From the NCBI GenBank assembly GCA_018873245.2, contig JAEMBT020000004.1, forward strand, positions 11,440,418 through 11,504,417: a stretch of 64,000 nucleotides of DNA, read 5' to 3'. Source of the stretch: Archegozetes longisetosus. Taxonomy: Eukaryota > Arthropoda > Arachnida > Sarcoptiformes > Trhypochthoniidae. The notes beneath the pieces are model-generated. The model was not told the origin of the DNA. It saw only the letters and a program-made list of their open reading frames with translations, and did no database searches. Position numbers and translations under genes: made by a program. Positions within the stretch are counted from its first letter, which is position 1. Each line of letters starts with the position of its first letter. Positions 38,030 to 51,255 of the stretch are shown here, one piece after another.

Positions 38030-41000
38030 TGCGATTCAGACTACGACTAACTTGTTGTATAAGCAATACATGCAATCTCTCTAAACATAATGAAAAATAT
38101 AAACTTATTTATAATAAACGCTATCATATAAGGCAAACGTTAATGCAACACATCTTCAAAAGTGAGTCAATAGTGAAAATTGAGCGCAGATTTACTAACA
38201 GTTTCACATCAATAACATTGTAAGGCATAGAAGCCAAACATATGAAGCACTTCATAATTCATCGCTCATTATTGACAACAAAAATCCTCTTTTGTTTGAC
38301 TGATTTAAGCAAAAAATCCTGATTGAGCCCTAAATGATCAAAAGTCAGTCTAACCGAAAAAAGAGGATCAAAATATGATTTCTAACTTTAGCCTAACTTT
38401 CATAAAGTTTATTCTCTGCTCTACAGCTTTATTATCAAAATTCTTATTTCAGTTAATATCTCAGCCGAACAACAGTTGATTAACAACGGATCAAATAATA
38501 ACTTATAATGAATTGAATTATGATTTATAATGAATTGAATTATAACTTATTTTTTGCCAATTTTCCAAATAAGAAAAACTGAAACATCAACAGTGAAGCA
38601 CAAGAGTCTTAGACATAGTTCGGTGTAAGCAATAAATTGGTATTTGAGTCCTAGTAAGTAATCCCTAACATTGAGCTCAAATAAATAATCGCAAACATAA
38701 CATCGAGTAAAGACACAACTCTTGTAAAGAACACACACTTTCTGGTCATAGAATTTACTTTCGTTCAGCTTAAGACACATAACAAAAACGGAGATTCTTT
38801 ACTAAACCAATTCCTATCACTTTAGTGACTGATCCAAATGTAAAAGACACACATTTAGTCGAAATAATGTTGCCAACAATTGCTAATTCAAATAATTGAG
38901 AATTAAATACGAAAACTTGTATTCCTCAAAATACATGTTTTGCTCAGTATCTCCAAATCAATTCTTACTCTCAAGTAATTAACTAATTTAGACGAATTGG
39001 TTCATTTTCAGTTCTCAAAATGAGCTAACTTAGTCGTGTGGACACTTTCAAAATTATAACTAGCAATAGTTTGTCAGAATAACAGAGATTAATGACTGTC
39101 TCTAAGACTTTTGAAAGTCCATAAATGACTTGGACATTTGGATCGGTCATCAACTCATAAAACAATATTGAATACCTGACCAACTTTGACACTCTATTGT
39201 TGACACACTTCGATAGATCACTATTAATAGTATTTACGCAGATACAGGTTTATATTGAAATATTTTAGTAAACTTTTTGATTTCACAACACTTCAAAACT
39301 TTTTAAAAGTCTATCCGATTGTATTGAACACTGAAGAGAAGCTATCCTTTGGAGCGCGCCTTTCGATTCACAATAACATAAGTTGTTGTAATACTAGTTA
39401 ACCATAACTTTATGTTAGCATTACTTCTCTTATACAGTATATCAACAAAAGTTTTATTCTCTTCAGTTGTAACTATTTTACAGATTTTCACCACTCTTTC
39501 ACTATTTTACACACTTTTCAACACTTTTTAATTAATTAAGCTTTAATTTAATATAAACTTTTTTTTTGTTTATATTTATTACGATCTGCTCGACAGACGT
39601 AACCAACAAAAGCTCTGTTCCTATGAAAATGTCGGCACTGACTAAATGTTCAAGTCTAATGGTGAGTTGTGTGCCGCACATGCGCTGTGCGAGCCTGCGT
39701 ACTAAGAACTAGAGACCTGCATATCATATCATAAAAGCAAATACACCTATTCCTACAGTCACTGCTGTTCAACATAAAAATATATGTTTCGCAATATATA
39801 AGTTGCACATGAATCCTATGCAACTTAACAGACCTAAAAATCCTGATCATATTCAACAGGCGAGTGATACCGCACTTCTCTTTGACTTATGCCGCTTATT
39901 AATATGAGTTAAGAAAGAAAAAACCACAATATCATAGTTGCATATTAATAGACATACATATAACTATGCTCTCGGTTATCACTAAATTATGCTTTTTTAT
40001 TCTCTACTATCATGTTGTTGAGCCAAAAATGCTCTGAGTTGTGCTTTTTTATGCTCTTTTCAAGTTCATAATTACCTGTCTTTAGATATTAATAACTTGA
40101 ATATGAACTCTAGAATATGAACTTTATTGCAATTGAGATGAAACAACTGGAGAGAAAGAGTATATGAGCTCTACCTTTAAACCTGGATTTGATTGAGTTT
40201 CTTATTTTAAGTGCATGAAAGTCACACTACAATGACTGCAAATCATATAAAATAGAAACAAAATAAACTCAGAAATAAGATGGAAAAAATGAAGATCTAC
40301 TATAATGGTACTAAACAGAGTAAGGCTTCTGTAGTTTATTCTAATATTGAGCTTTTAGTGCGCTTCTTATAAGGTTGGAACTGACGCTAAATCATTTATA
40401 TAAGTTATACGACAGTCAATTTCTGAATTTTTCGACTCATTCATCCGACTGTATTAGATATAAACGTATATATAATTTATATATTGAACTGAAGAAGAGA
40501 ACTAGATTTAAGAGATTTTGATTTAAGTTTTACAGTAGAAAGATATGGAAACATTTTCGCTATACTTTGTCACTATCACTTCACAAAAATTAATGATTTA
40601 GAAGTCAAAGTAAAACGTATTTATATAAAAATGCCATATATCCAGACCCTTATGCACTCCAGCAGTAGGACTCTCAGTGTACTGTTCACTACATAAACAT
40701 TTTCAGTAATAGAAAAAATAAAACTTTCAGGAAAATAAGAAATTTCTTTTACTCTTGCACCAGAAATAAAACGTCAGACAAAACGAAGGCGAAGATTGAG
40801 GGAATGTGCGATAAAAGAGTATTGCATAAAAGTAAATATCATGGGATGACTACAAAGGTAGTCATGAAATAATGAGAATGTGTGCGTAGAGAACTGCTAA
40901 ATAAATACTTTAAAAATTGCAATAACTTCTGTGATCAAAATTTTATAGAGGAAAAAATACTCCAAGATTAAAGTGAAGATTGAAAAGCAAAACTCTAACA

Positions 41001-41556
41001 GCAACTCAATGCTTAAGCCGAAAATATGACGAAAGTTGAAAAACCAAAAAGTTTTTCGACTTTCTATTCGTATATATGATCAGCGATTGGATCTCTGGCT
41101 GCGTTTAGTGATGTATTGGTCGCGTGTCAATTAACCATTAACTCTGGCATCAAAGGTACGGAAAGAGAATGAGGTCCTCCTACTACTACCTGAGCATAAG
41201 TATAAAGCCAAAAGGGAAAAGAACGGCAACACATAAAACCCTCTCCAAAAAACACTGAGTTAATCATAAATGACAGCGGGTTTTACTTCATTTTCCAAAA
41301 TGACTTTTATAATCTTCGATTGAGAGCAAAAATTAAAACTATTGTGATCTAAATCTATTATATACATGTGTATATTTTTCTTTAGCTAAAGAGCTTGTTG
41401 TTAACTGACCCAAAATAATACTTAGAAAAATATTGGCAAAAACTTTGATGGAGTAACGTTACTATTAATGATTAAAATTTAATGTAGGTAAAAAAGGCTA
41501 AATAATTAATGTTTAGATATTAATAAAATAGTAGACTTTTGTTTAGTTTATACGTT
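38030..41556. other. No gene seen
   Basis: AT-rich, with a 22-bp tandem duplication at 38503-38546. A GC-richer stretch at 41080-41240 has a short minus-strand ATG frame (start MCCRSFPFWLYTYAQV, 35 codons) that I do not regard as supported. Confidence 0.45.
38503..38546. repeat. 22-bp tandem duplication
   Basis: Two copies of an AT-rich 22-mer (TTATAATGAATTGAATTAT + 3), differing only at the end of the second copy. It is rich in homeodomain-like TAAT/AATT cores. Confidence 0.9.
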
Positions 41557-41784
41557 ATTGAGGGGTTTGTGTATCAGGAAGTGTCGTTTCTACCTTCACC
41601 ATGTTCTTCAGCGCCTCGCGCACTATTCCTCTTAGCCAACCTAACCAAACTTAATATATGACCAATATTACTATTTTATTTTAAGTAAGTTAGACTATCT
41701 AAGAGGAATGGCGTGCGTAGTGAGTTAGATGTAGGATAATATAGCCAAGGTAATGACATCACTTCCTAATACCTAAACCCTAAT
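41557..41784. mobile_element. 228-bp foldback (MITE-like) inverted repeat
   Basis: The two halves are imperfect inverted repeats along almost their full length. The left end (AGGGGTTTGTGTATCAGGAAGTG, positions 41561 on) pairs with the complement of the right end (CACTTCCTAATACCTAAACCCT, to 41782). The internal blocks TACCTT, CGCAC and ATTCCTCTTAG also pair, leaving an AT-rich centre near 41645-41685. The arms are more GC-rich than the flanks. Terminal inverted repeats without a coding region suggest a non-autonomous DNA transposon (MITE). Clear target-site duplications are not visible. The alternative is a long hairpin RNA precursor. No second copy is seen in this window. Confidence 0.6.
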
Positions 41785-43529
41785 GAAGTGTGAAGTAAAC
41801 AAGAGCCAAATAATAAATGCATAGTTATAAAGTAAATCAGGCAGACTTGTTTGAAACTTTTCTTTTAGACTATTTTTGAATACATCGATCTGGCCTTTAA
41901 TTACGCCTTGAATTTTGTTTTAGCTCATTGTGATGAACTTCGATTTTTAAGAAAACTCTTGCACACAATAGTTCATTACATTCGTATATTATATCATTGG
42001 TTTTGAAAAACGCTGGAATATCATTAATATTGAATCGCTTTATTGTTCGATTCGCACTGATTTTGTTAGGGAAATGATGAATGTATTTAATATACATAAA
42101 CTTTCATTGAAACTATAACAATAGGAAAGAGAAGGAGAAAAAGAGGGAGATTTCGAGTTGAACTTCACTCTACAATGAATCAACGAATAAATGAATGGCT
42201 GATCGTTAATAATAAAACAGCGATCGGTGAAAGGGATCAAATATGTCTAATATTTCTGTATTTTTTGCAGCATAACAGTTGGAACAGTTATATAATGTAT
42301 TCCACAATTTGTAACTGAACTTAAGGGTTGACTTAGATCCTTGAGCTCAGCTCAAGCCATTAAAACGAAACGGAAAAATTCTAAACCAAAGTTTAGATAC
42401 TTTTGTTAGCTAAAAAATAAAATAGAACAAGAAAATCAGTCTAGAATAGAGTTGGGAACGAGAATAAGTTTATTTGCACGCAAAATCAACGTGTGATTGA
42501 CAGGTATGCAGGCATTTTGCGTTAGTGTTAATCTGTGAAAAATCCCATAATTCAAGTTTGATGTCACGAGAATTGCAATTGTTTTTATTGTTTCGAAATT
42601 AATTTTGTTTTGATATGAGTTGCGTACACCAAAATTGGACATAATTGCGTTAATAGGAAATAATTTGATCGCTGTAATTGAAATAAATATGAAAATAATA
42701 GAGGAAAAAACTTATAAGTTATACGATAAACGGTCTTTCATTAGACTCTGCTTAGAAAATTATAATCCGTGATAATTCCTGGAAATATCTTATTATAAGA
42801 GCCTATTTTGGAGCTTTTATCGGTTGAAAAGACAGCAATGCACTCATTTAAATTTGCATATTTAGAGTGACTCTTTTTTCTATGATAAATTCAATTTGGT
42901 GCGCAATATTTCTAATGTATTCTAAAAAAGCCAATTCATATTATTTAAGCTTACTTCAAAGCTTTTAAAAACTGCTTTGAGAATTAGTAGATCAACCATT
43001 TTCTAAGGATAAAAACTCTGCATATAATTAGGTAAAAATATTTCAAACAATAACTATTGCAAGAAATGACTCAGTAGTAAACAAATTAATAGAAAATTGA
43101 AAACATTTAGACTTAAAAGATTTGGCGTCTAAAGTGATTTTGCCAGAGTCTGGTTCCGAAACTTTGAGAAAGTGGTTTCTGTAAGCGCGTCCAACATTGA
43201 AATGGAAATAAATTAATAAAGCCGTGACTGAGACAATTAGTTTTGACAGTCGCTATCCATTGAAATCATTGTACTGTACATAATAAATTGTTAACTTTTT
43301 TTGTCTGCTTGCTATTAGTAGAAAAATTTGTGTTCAATTAATAATGAACATATCCAGCGCTATAAAACGTATGACAATCGAAGATTCTTCCGCGTCTGCA
43401 CACAAACCAAAGCAATTGCCCAAAAATAAGCCGATGGCCAAATGCATTAATTTATTTACTTTATTATTCCATATTCTAATTATTTTTATTATTCCTATTA
43501 TTATTGGCATTTTTGTGCATATGAGCACT

Positions 43530-43556
43530 TATTTAGACCTATTTAGACCTATTTAG
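43530..43556. repeat. 10-bp tandem repeat, 2.7 copies
   Basis: TATTTAGACC repeated almost three times. Confidence 0.9.
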
Positions 43557-44210
43557 TAATTCGAGCACAAAATGCAACACAGAAATTATGTTTAGTTGAT
43601 TGCAATCTTTATGCATACGAATACATAAGTCTATAATAGGTAGGAATAAAGATACAAATTTATTAGACTATTGCTATTACCGATATTGACGAATTAGATT
43701 TTGTGCAAATATATATACAAACAGTGTATGTATTCATTATTATCACAACAAGCATCAAATGCATTCGGCGGCTCTGACGATCATAATATTAAGTGCATCA
43801 CTATTACTATTATGACAGAACGGATTCCCATGAGAAGCAAAAAACAAAAATATTTATGTATATATAGACAGAGGAGAACTTAGTCGGATGAAAAAAATTG
43901 ATGTAAGCATTGTGTGAGGCATTAATGCTGGCACACACTTACAAGTGACCGATATGTATTCATGACGTTTTGTACACTATAAAAAGCATATATCATCACG
44001 AGAAAAAGTTAGACTCCATATTCATTTATATATGAGAGCACATCATATAATAATGACGAATATGACAATCGAAAGTAAGTTCTTAGTATGTATAATAGAT
44101 ATACTTACATATAGCATGTTTTCATTATAATTTATATACTCTTCACATAGACACTGCATATATTCAACGAATATAAATTATGGGAATGTCTCTGTTTTGT
44201 ATTTTATCTT

Positions 44211-44262
44211 ATTGAGAGAGAGATAGACTGAGAGAGTAAGAGAGAGTGAGAGAGGGAGTACT
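44211..44262. repeat. Degenerate GA-rich tract
   Basis: Imperfect GAGA units mixed with GATA and GAGT. Confidence 0.8.
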
Positions 44263-45180
44263 CACTTTTTTGCCATTACGAGCGACTCGAAACTTTTTTT
44301 ATACTGTGTTTGTAGACAAGGAAAAATTTCCATCAAATATTGTTTTCCATAAGTTGTTAGCGTAAAAGTAGCTTAACTGCGACTTATAACTTATGCATAC
44401 AAACAAACTTTATATGTAAAGTGATCCATTGTTATAATTTGAAGAAAAAATTTCTCGCTACAAGTAATCAGTTTTGCAAGTTTTATAGGAGTCTAGTTTT
44501 TGGAAAGAAAGACAGGGATAGAGCTACAGAAAGAGCGAATCAGTCAAAATAATTGCATGTAGTGTGTAATACATTTAAAGTTATTTTAATTTTTCCTCCT
44601 ATGACTTTCTAGAGGAAGTCTGCTTTAATTTAGTCTTTCTTTTATGCGTTGATAATAGTGGCCATCAATGATATTGTTCCTGTTTTGTTCTCATATAATT
44701 TTATATATTATATACGATATATATGCATAAAACGAAAGCAATAAAAAAAGTGGCTCTCATTTGGTATACATTTTCAATATTGTATTGCAGCAGCAGAAGA
44801 ACTAACTTTATTTTCGCTCAAGTAGACTCAACTGCCATATCATAAAATTCATGTTTCTTGTGCTGCGAGGGGTTTTGTGACTTTTCTCATATTCCCTATT
44901 ATTTCAGTTCTAATATAACGAATGAATATTAATGAAATGAACATCCGGAATGTTGCCTAAGATAGTAGTAAATGAATAACTGCATAAGCTGCATAAAACT
45001 GCATCCAGCGCTCACAATGTTGCTGCAATGTACCAATTCAAGCTTTTAATTTTATATAATGTTCCACAAAAATATTTGTGGCTCCGTATTAACCGTATTA
45101 TTACTTGCATTAACAGTAACAGTAAATGCTAAATGGGATTCACTCAATCAGAGAGAATAGAGAGAGTATATCAGGATTAG

Positions 45181-45234
45181 AGATGAAGAGAGAATAGGGA
45201 GTGAGTGAGAGTGAGCGAAAGTGAGTGAGTGAGT

Positions 45235-45294
<60 letters not shown>
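45181..45294. repeat. Compound (GTGA)n-(GA)n microsatellite
   Basis: GTGA/GAGT units (45181-45240) pass into about 27 uninterrupted GA units. It resembles 19141-19235 in design and orientation, but the flanks are unrelated. Confidence 0.95.
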
Positions 45295-45298
<4 letters not shown>

Positions 45299-45527
45299 TA
45301 TGAGCATATAGAGAACAGTAGCATAAGTTATTATGACATTATGTTAAAATGTTACATATATTCTCTATAGTTCTGAACATATTCTCTCCCTTTTTGAAAA
45401 CTACTCTTTTCTCTCCTTTTAGAGTATAAACTCGCATGTCGTGTAAATTTTCCGGACCATAAATTCACAGTTGTTTTACAAATGGCCAGAAGAGAGCGGA
45501 TAGAGAAAGAGAGTGATAGATGCACTG

Positions 45528-45663
45528 CAATCACATTTGATATAACTTATTACAAAAAAAAATATAAAATTGTGAACATGCAAAATATCATTAAAGCAGT
45601 TTTGCAGACCATTCATGACAACATTGGTGTTACCGAAATATGAGCCTCAGTTAGAGGCAGAGA
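45528..45663 (+). repeat. Dispersed ~130-bp repeat, copy A
   Basis: Homologous to 47826-47957 in the same orientation. The 50-bp core (45590-45639) matches copy B at 47 of 50 positions by eye. The A-rich left part is more diverged and has one-base indels. Read in one frame the core gives IKAVLQTIHDNIGVTE, against IKAVLETIHDKFGVTE in copy B. None of the differences I can see is silent, so there is no sign of selection on a protein. Confidence 0.8.
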
Positions 45664-46582
45664 AAGAGAAACAAGTCTGAGGTAATTTTCCAAAAGGTAT
45701 CTCGAAGTCAAGTTTCAGATTATTGTTTTTATTTACTAACGTAAAAGATAAAACAAAAACAAAAATATTTGAATAGCTTGGAGGGAATTTTTCAGATGTC
45801 AAAAAGAGCGCAGTAAACAATTTTCATTACTTATCCATTTATTTAACTATTTTGAAAGAAAAATTTTGAATTCGTTACGACACAAATTTATGAAAATGCA
45901 AATATAAACTCGAACAATAACTAAAAATGTCTAATAACTTAGTTATGACGAGAGATAAGTATGAAGTATTTGATGACTTACGCAAACTTAGTACTAGTAA
46001 CTACTAGTATTAGTAACTGCTCAGAATTTATAATGCGATCATCATTGAATTGTATAAATTTGCAAAAACATATTAAATCAAAAGACTATTTCTTTTAATT
46101 TTCTCGTCATTGGAATTTGAATGTGTTGAAATGTTTGTGTTTGACTGCCGCCAACCAGACAAGAGATAAATTAGGTATGCATTAGGTAAGTGTTGGAATA
46201 CTTGGCTTCAAGCTGTTCATAATAAATATCCATCTACTTGACGGTAGCATAAGTTAAGAGAGAAAGTTAGGCTTAAAGCTGATTCAAATTTTTTATCCTT
46301 CTTTAGACTCTTCTCTTCTGCCTCTAAGTTATCTCTAAAGTTAATAATCTGACAGTTGTTTAATTTTTATTGTTATTTTGCGTTCTATTCCTTGACTGAT
46401 CCATTGATAGTTTTAAGAAGGCCTTACGTGACCGAAATGTGAATAAGTGCCTAATTCGGTAGTGGTGTAACTATAGAGTAGTGTAAGACATAGCACGCGT
46501 TACAAGCACTTGGAATGTATCACTTTTTCAGTGTAAGTTTTAACCAGAGTGACTTAAGAAATCAATCTTAATTCAAAGTGCA

Positions 46583-46606
46583 TACACACACACACACACA
46601 CACACA
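46583..46606. repeat. (AC)n microsatellite
   Basis: About 12 AC units, 26 bp left of the putative donor at 46633. Confidence 0.92.
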
Positions 46607-46632
46607 TAGAGGAATAGAGCAACTTCTTTAAG

Positions 46633-46754
46633 GTAAGCACCTTTTAAAGCGCATTAAACCAGAGCTGCATCGAATGGCATCCCTCGCTTGATTCGCTCGT
46701 TAAGTCTGCAATTTTTCTTTTTGTTTCTCTCGTTTTTTCACAACTCATTTTCAG
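46633..46754 (+). other. Putative 122-nt intron with strong splice signals
   Basis: The donor is AAG|GTAAGC (GT at 46633-46634). The acceptor AG at 46753-46754 follows ~45 bases that are nearly all pyrimidine (tttttctttttgtttctctcgttttttcacaactcattttcag, interrupted only briefly). This is the best matched donor/acceptor pair I see in the window. The upstream exon would be non-coding and its start is not visible. Confidence 0.45.
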
Positions 46755-46837
46755 TGGTGTGATTGAGTGTTAGACAAAGGTTAGTGTACACGATGTGTGA
46801 AGATTACGACAATTTGTGCCAATGGTATTGTTTCTGA
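46755..46837 (+). CDS. Putative exon with a start codon (short N-terminal coding piece)
   Basis: The exon follows the putative intron. After 38 bases an ATG with A at -3 occurs at 46793, opening MCEDYDNLCQW. A possible weak donor (TG|GTATTG, GT at 46825-46826) follows in phase 2; otherwise the frame stops at 46835-46837 after 14 codons. The acidic/Cys start does not identify a family. The next exon is not known. The plus-strand frame at 52195-52563 would be in phase if entered at the acceptor ending at 52211, but that link is speculative. The model could equally be a non-coding RNA. Confidence 0.28.
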
Positions 46838-47825
46838 CGGTTATAAACAAACTGACAAGAAAATTGATCATTTACCCCAAGTTAATCCCACCCTTTGTAA
46901 TACTATCGCATATTAATGGTAATCCGAATCCTGTCAGTGAAGATTATTTTTAGGCAGCAGAAGGTTATTATTCATTACAGTATGACTATTGGCCACATAG
47001 AAAATCGCTGCAATAAAATGACAGCAAATTGTCTAATATCTAACTTTATGCATTGCTCTATAAAATATAACCAAAATTACAAGCTATCGCAAGAAAATCA
47101 TTAGATATCAAATTGTTACTAAAAATGGCATCACACAAACCCTTCGCTAATCCTATCACTTCAGTTTTTCATAAAATAGGCAAAAAATCCAATTTTACTC
47201 GACTATTATATTTGAGGAAAAGTGAACAATACTTCGCGCCCAATATATAGATATGTAATGTATAAAAATGTTGTCAGTGTCGAAATATCTAGAAATGAAT
47301 TTTCTATTCAAATCAATTATTACATTTATCGTTATTAGGTTTGATCACATTCTAGGTTTGGGCACAATAGGCTATATATGTGACATTTGGATTAATAGTT
47401 TGTGAATTCTGATTATTTAAACAGTACAGCACAGGTAACTACAATAGAGCTAAACTGCTTATCGTTTGACTGCAAATGCAAATTCGATTCATAGCTTCTC
47501 TCTGTAGTTTGTTGCTAATTGAATACAATTTTTATTTAGCTGTTATGTAAATTTGACTAAAATAAGCAGCTCAACAAAAGGGTTATTTCAGCTGTTATCT
47601 ACTAATAAGTTAATATTGCATTTATTTCAAACCTCTGTTAGTTACTGTCAACGAATCGATGATTAAATTATTTGTTGCCTACTTTTTCGATCAAAATGAA
47701 AATCGATTTATTGTTTATGTGAAAGTGACTGAAGAGCTTTATCGGGATATACACAGATATACTTAACTTACAGCAGAGAAATAGAGACCAGAACTGACCC
47801 AAGTTCTCCAGTCATTCAGTTAGTA

Positions 47826-47957
47826 CAATCACATTTTATATAAATTATTACATAAAAATAGCATAAAATTGTGAGTCTGTAAAAAAAGATTAAAGCAGTT
47901 TTGGAGACCATTCATGACAAGTTTGGTGTTACCGAAATGTGCTCATTGTGGCAGAAA
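47826..47957 (+). repeat. Dispersed ~130-bp repeat, copy B
   Basis: Partner of 45528-45663, 2.3 kb away. In the frame that gives the shared peptide, copy B has an in-frame TAA three codons before the core (47880-47882, where copy A has CAA). It then continues past copy A's stop (…GVTEMCSLWQKYS, TGA). This fits a dispersed repeat or broken duplicate better than a functional gene. Confidence 0.8.
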
Positions 47958-47959
47958 TA

Positions 47960-50900
47960 CAGCTGATAGCAGTTTATAGAATATATTGTTGCCATCATTT
48001 AAAATAAAAGAGAGCAAAAGGAGGCAAATTTTTTACAGACATTTTTACGATAATGGGTATAGTTTTTAGACAATTTATTACAAAAACTACAATAGAAGAC
48101 AAGACTACACGTGTTGCGCCCAAAAGCATAATTGCTTACCAAATATTATCTCGTACACCGCAGAGGTTTTTAAGTTTTATCATATTCATAGTAATAATAA
48201 TAATAATAATAATAACTTTAGTAAAGTATAAGTCAAGTCAGTGATTATCTCAATATAATAACTAATCGTTTTCCATACAGCAAAGTATGAATGATAAGCA
48301 TAAAAAATGTGCATTAAGTTATTATTATTACTGTTTAAATTTAGATTATATTTTGAGAAATAAGTGCACCTCATATTTGTAGGAACTGTTGTATGAAGAG
48401 GTGCTGTCATTTTGATGCCCCTCTGGAATCAATGAGAATTAGAGACCGACTTCTAGGTCTACTGATCGGGACTGGGTTTGGCTCTGATGAAAAATTGGTT
48501 TGTTATAGAGTGTTAGGCGGGTTTAGCTCTCATCGAATTTCTGCAGATAATTCATAATTTGTTTTTCTTCTAAATATTTGGCAAATAATTGGAAAAATCG
48601 ATTACAAGACTCTCCCTGCTATGTATTTGATTGCATAACTATTTTATTGCTCAATAATAGCACATCAGAAACGATAAGCAGCCTTATGATTAATTCTTGT
48701 GGAAATTCTTATTCTTTTGCTCAACAATAATATTATTTGATTTTATATTAAAATGAGATATGCTTTGTATTCAAAGATATGGTTAGAGTAAGTTTTGAAA
48801 TAAAAATTCAAATGATATCTCTAAAGAGCTAAGAGTGCAGAATAGGATAAAGAATTTGAAATAAGTCAAAGAATTTGCTAACTAAATTAAATTAAGTTAT
48901 GCAAATTCTCGATCAGAACAAATTCGGAATATATTAGATTTCTTTGAAAGTCATTAATATATATTTTGTCGAATAATTAATTAATTTTGAAAAAGTTGAG
49001 AATTGGAGTCAACTAAAAAGCAGTAGTTAATAAAATGCAAATTTAAAAAATGCATTCGATTCAAGGACGCCAAAGTTTTTCGTAACTTTTTTATCACGAG
49101 TTAAAGTCTGATTAAGCGAATAGAAGACTTGGAATTTAGTATTAGGCTATATTTAAACTGTGTATCTGTAATGAATGAGACATTCATTCGATATACCATT
49201 TACTATGCGGTAAAGATGTGTTCATATCAAGTGTTGGAGTGCTATATATTTATGTTCTTGTATTGCAAAACTTCAAAAATACACATTAAGAGACAGACAA
49301 CCATAAGAGTCGTCCGTTGACTCATTACATGCTTAAGACGTCTCAGAAGACTTTCTTAAAATATCATAAGACATAAGCAAGTATTGCATCACAGCTGAGA
49401 GCAACTAACATGTGACTCAATCCAAGGACAGAATTGATACGAAAAAAGTTGTGCAGAATCAATGAGGAGAACAGATACACAAACACTGCTGACAGAACTT
49501 AACACTTTCTGTTATGTCTGTCGCTCTCTTTTTCAGTTAGTCTTCCCGTCAATGGTATGATATATAATAAAGTGAATGAATGCGAATGTATACCAAATAG
49601 TTATGCACTGAAAATAGGTTTCTGGCACTGAATGTGTTCGAGTCATTTGAGGACATAAATGCTATTATTAAAAGGCATTTCTGGTCCGCACCAAAGACTC
49701 TACTTTTTCGGACTTCAGTTCAACCGAAAAATTGATAGAATTCAGGAATAGATTTTAAAGCCGAAATTCTGCTCTATTGAGGGGTTTGAATTGAAATGAA
49801 AATTTCATAGATGATGAATATGTTATTATTACCCTGAATTCCTAGTATTCAGTGGTTGGAATTCGTTGAATTGACATTCTCTTAGAAAATACTCATTTAG
49901 ATTCAGTAATTTAGCTCAATATTCAACTGTCAATTGAGCCAAATTGAATATTACCTTCAATATTGACTACTTTTATGTAAATTGCTAAAACTGCGATTTA
50001 AACTTGCAAGTAATAAAAATGAAATAAAAATCTGCTCTAATTTCAGGACAGCTCTCGTTTCTGGTTCTAGAATTGAGTCACATTAGCCATAAGTAATTTT
50101 TTCAAATAATATTCCATTTACATTTCCATTTGATTTGAGTAATAATTAAGTTTAAAAAAGTGAGAATTTAGAAGTGCATCTCAAATCGCTATTGAAATCT
50201 AAAGAAGATTAGCCTGAGTAAGAGACGTTCAAACGAGAACAGGGACCGAAAAGAGATACATAATATGAGCTTATTTTGAAGGCATGATTGACACCCAGTA
50301 ATCAAATTCTGATTGTATATTACGAAAGAAAGATGATATTCCCGAAAAGTTCTCTTCTCTGTTGATAATCTAATATGTGATCATTTAGTGAGCAAATAGT
50401 TTTGGTGCACTTATACCAGCAATTTTCGCTAACAAGAATTGCGCCAATATTATCGTATGTCCTGATATTTTATCGCATCGCACATACAATTTAAGGCATA
50501 TTACATATATATTGATATATACCTAGAATGTATTGAAAGTGCTTCAACAACACATCCAACTCATAGACCATCACATTTATAAGTATTTATATGTCTGTAC
50601 AGCATATCTATTGCAGTCTCTAGTATTGCTTTACATGGCATTCTCTGACTGACTTTGGCTGTCAAACCAAATTATATGATCCTTTACTAATACTGAAACT
50701 AGAAATCGAGCCAGAAAATGTGATAGGAGAATAATCAAAGAAAAAAATGTTTCTGCCTTTTCAAAAAATAGAAGGCATCATATCCTATGAAAAAATAAGT
50801 TATATATCAAATAGTAATATATATGCAGTGCTATAATAAAACTATTGCATTGAAATAATAATAATATGAAAAAATGGGAGAAGAAAAGGAAAGAGAAAGA

Positions 50901-51216
50901 AAACTGAGAGCCCATGCAATAACTTAAAGTGAAGTATACCAACAAAACCACAGCACTGTCACAAATCATATAAAAAGATTGAAACACATGCTACTTGTGC
51001 ACTGCCTTAGATTTCTTGTATTTTTTAAGTTGAATAACTTGAATAAGTAGAAGCTTTTCAAACTAACAATATTTATTATATAAGAGCGGCAACAAATATA
51101 TTTATATATCTCTATAGCACTACTACTCAATGCTTTACAACACAATACAATGTTAGACTTGGCTCTTAAAAAATCAAAAACTTTTTAAGTCAATGCTAAA
51201 GCTATAGTTGAGTAGT

Positions 51217-51255
<39 letters not shown>

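Larger units (their letters stand above)
41790..45180. other. No gene seen
   Basis: AT-rich. It holds a tandem TATTTAGACC repeat (43530-43556) and a degenerate GA-rich tract (44211-44262). Minor ATG frames at 43344-43556 and 42436-42642 are unremarkable. Confidence 0.45.

Noticed and set aside
42340..42356. 17-bp palindrome CTTGAGCT-C-AGCTCAAG
   Set aside because: Eight-base arms are near chance expectation, and the site has no context that suggests function.
46406..46450. Possible third copy of the 45.5/47.8 kb repeat (shared GACCGAAATGTG)
   Set aside because: Only about 12 bases match, and the flanks do not align with the core.
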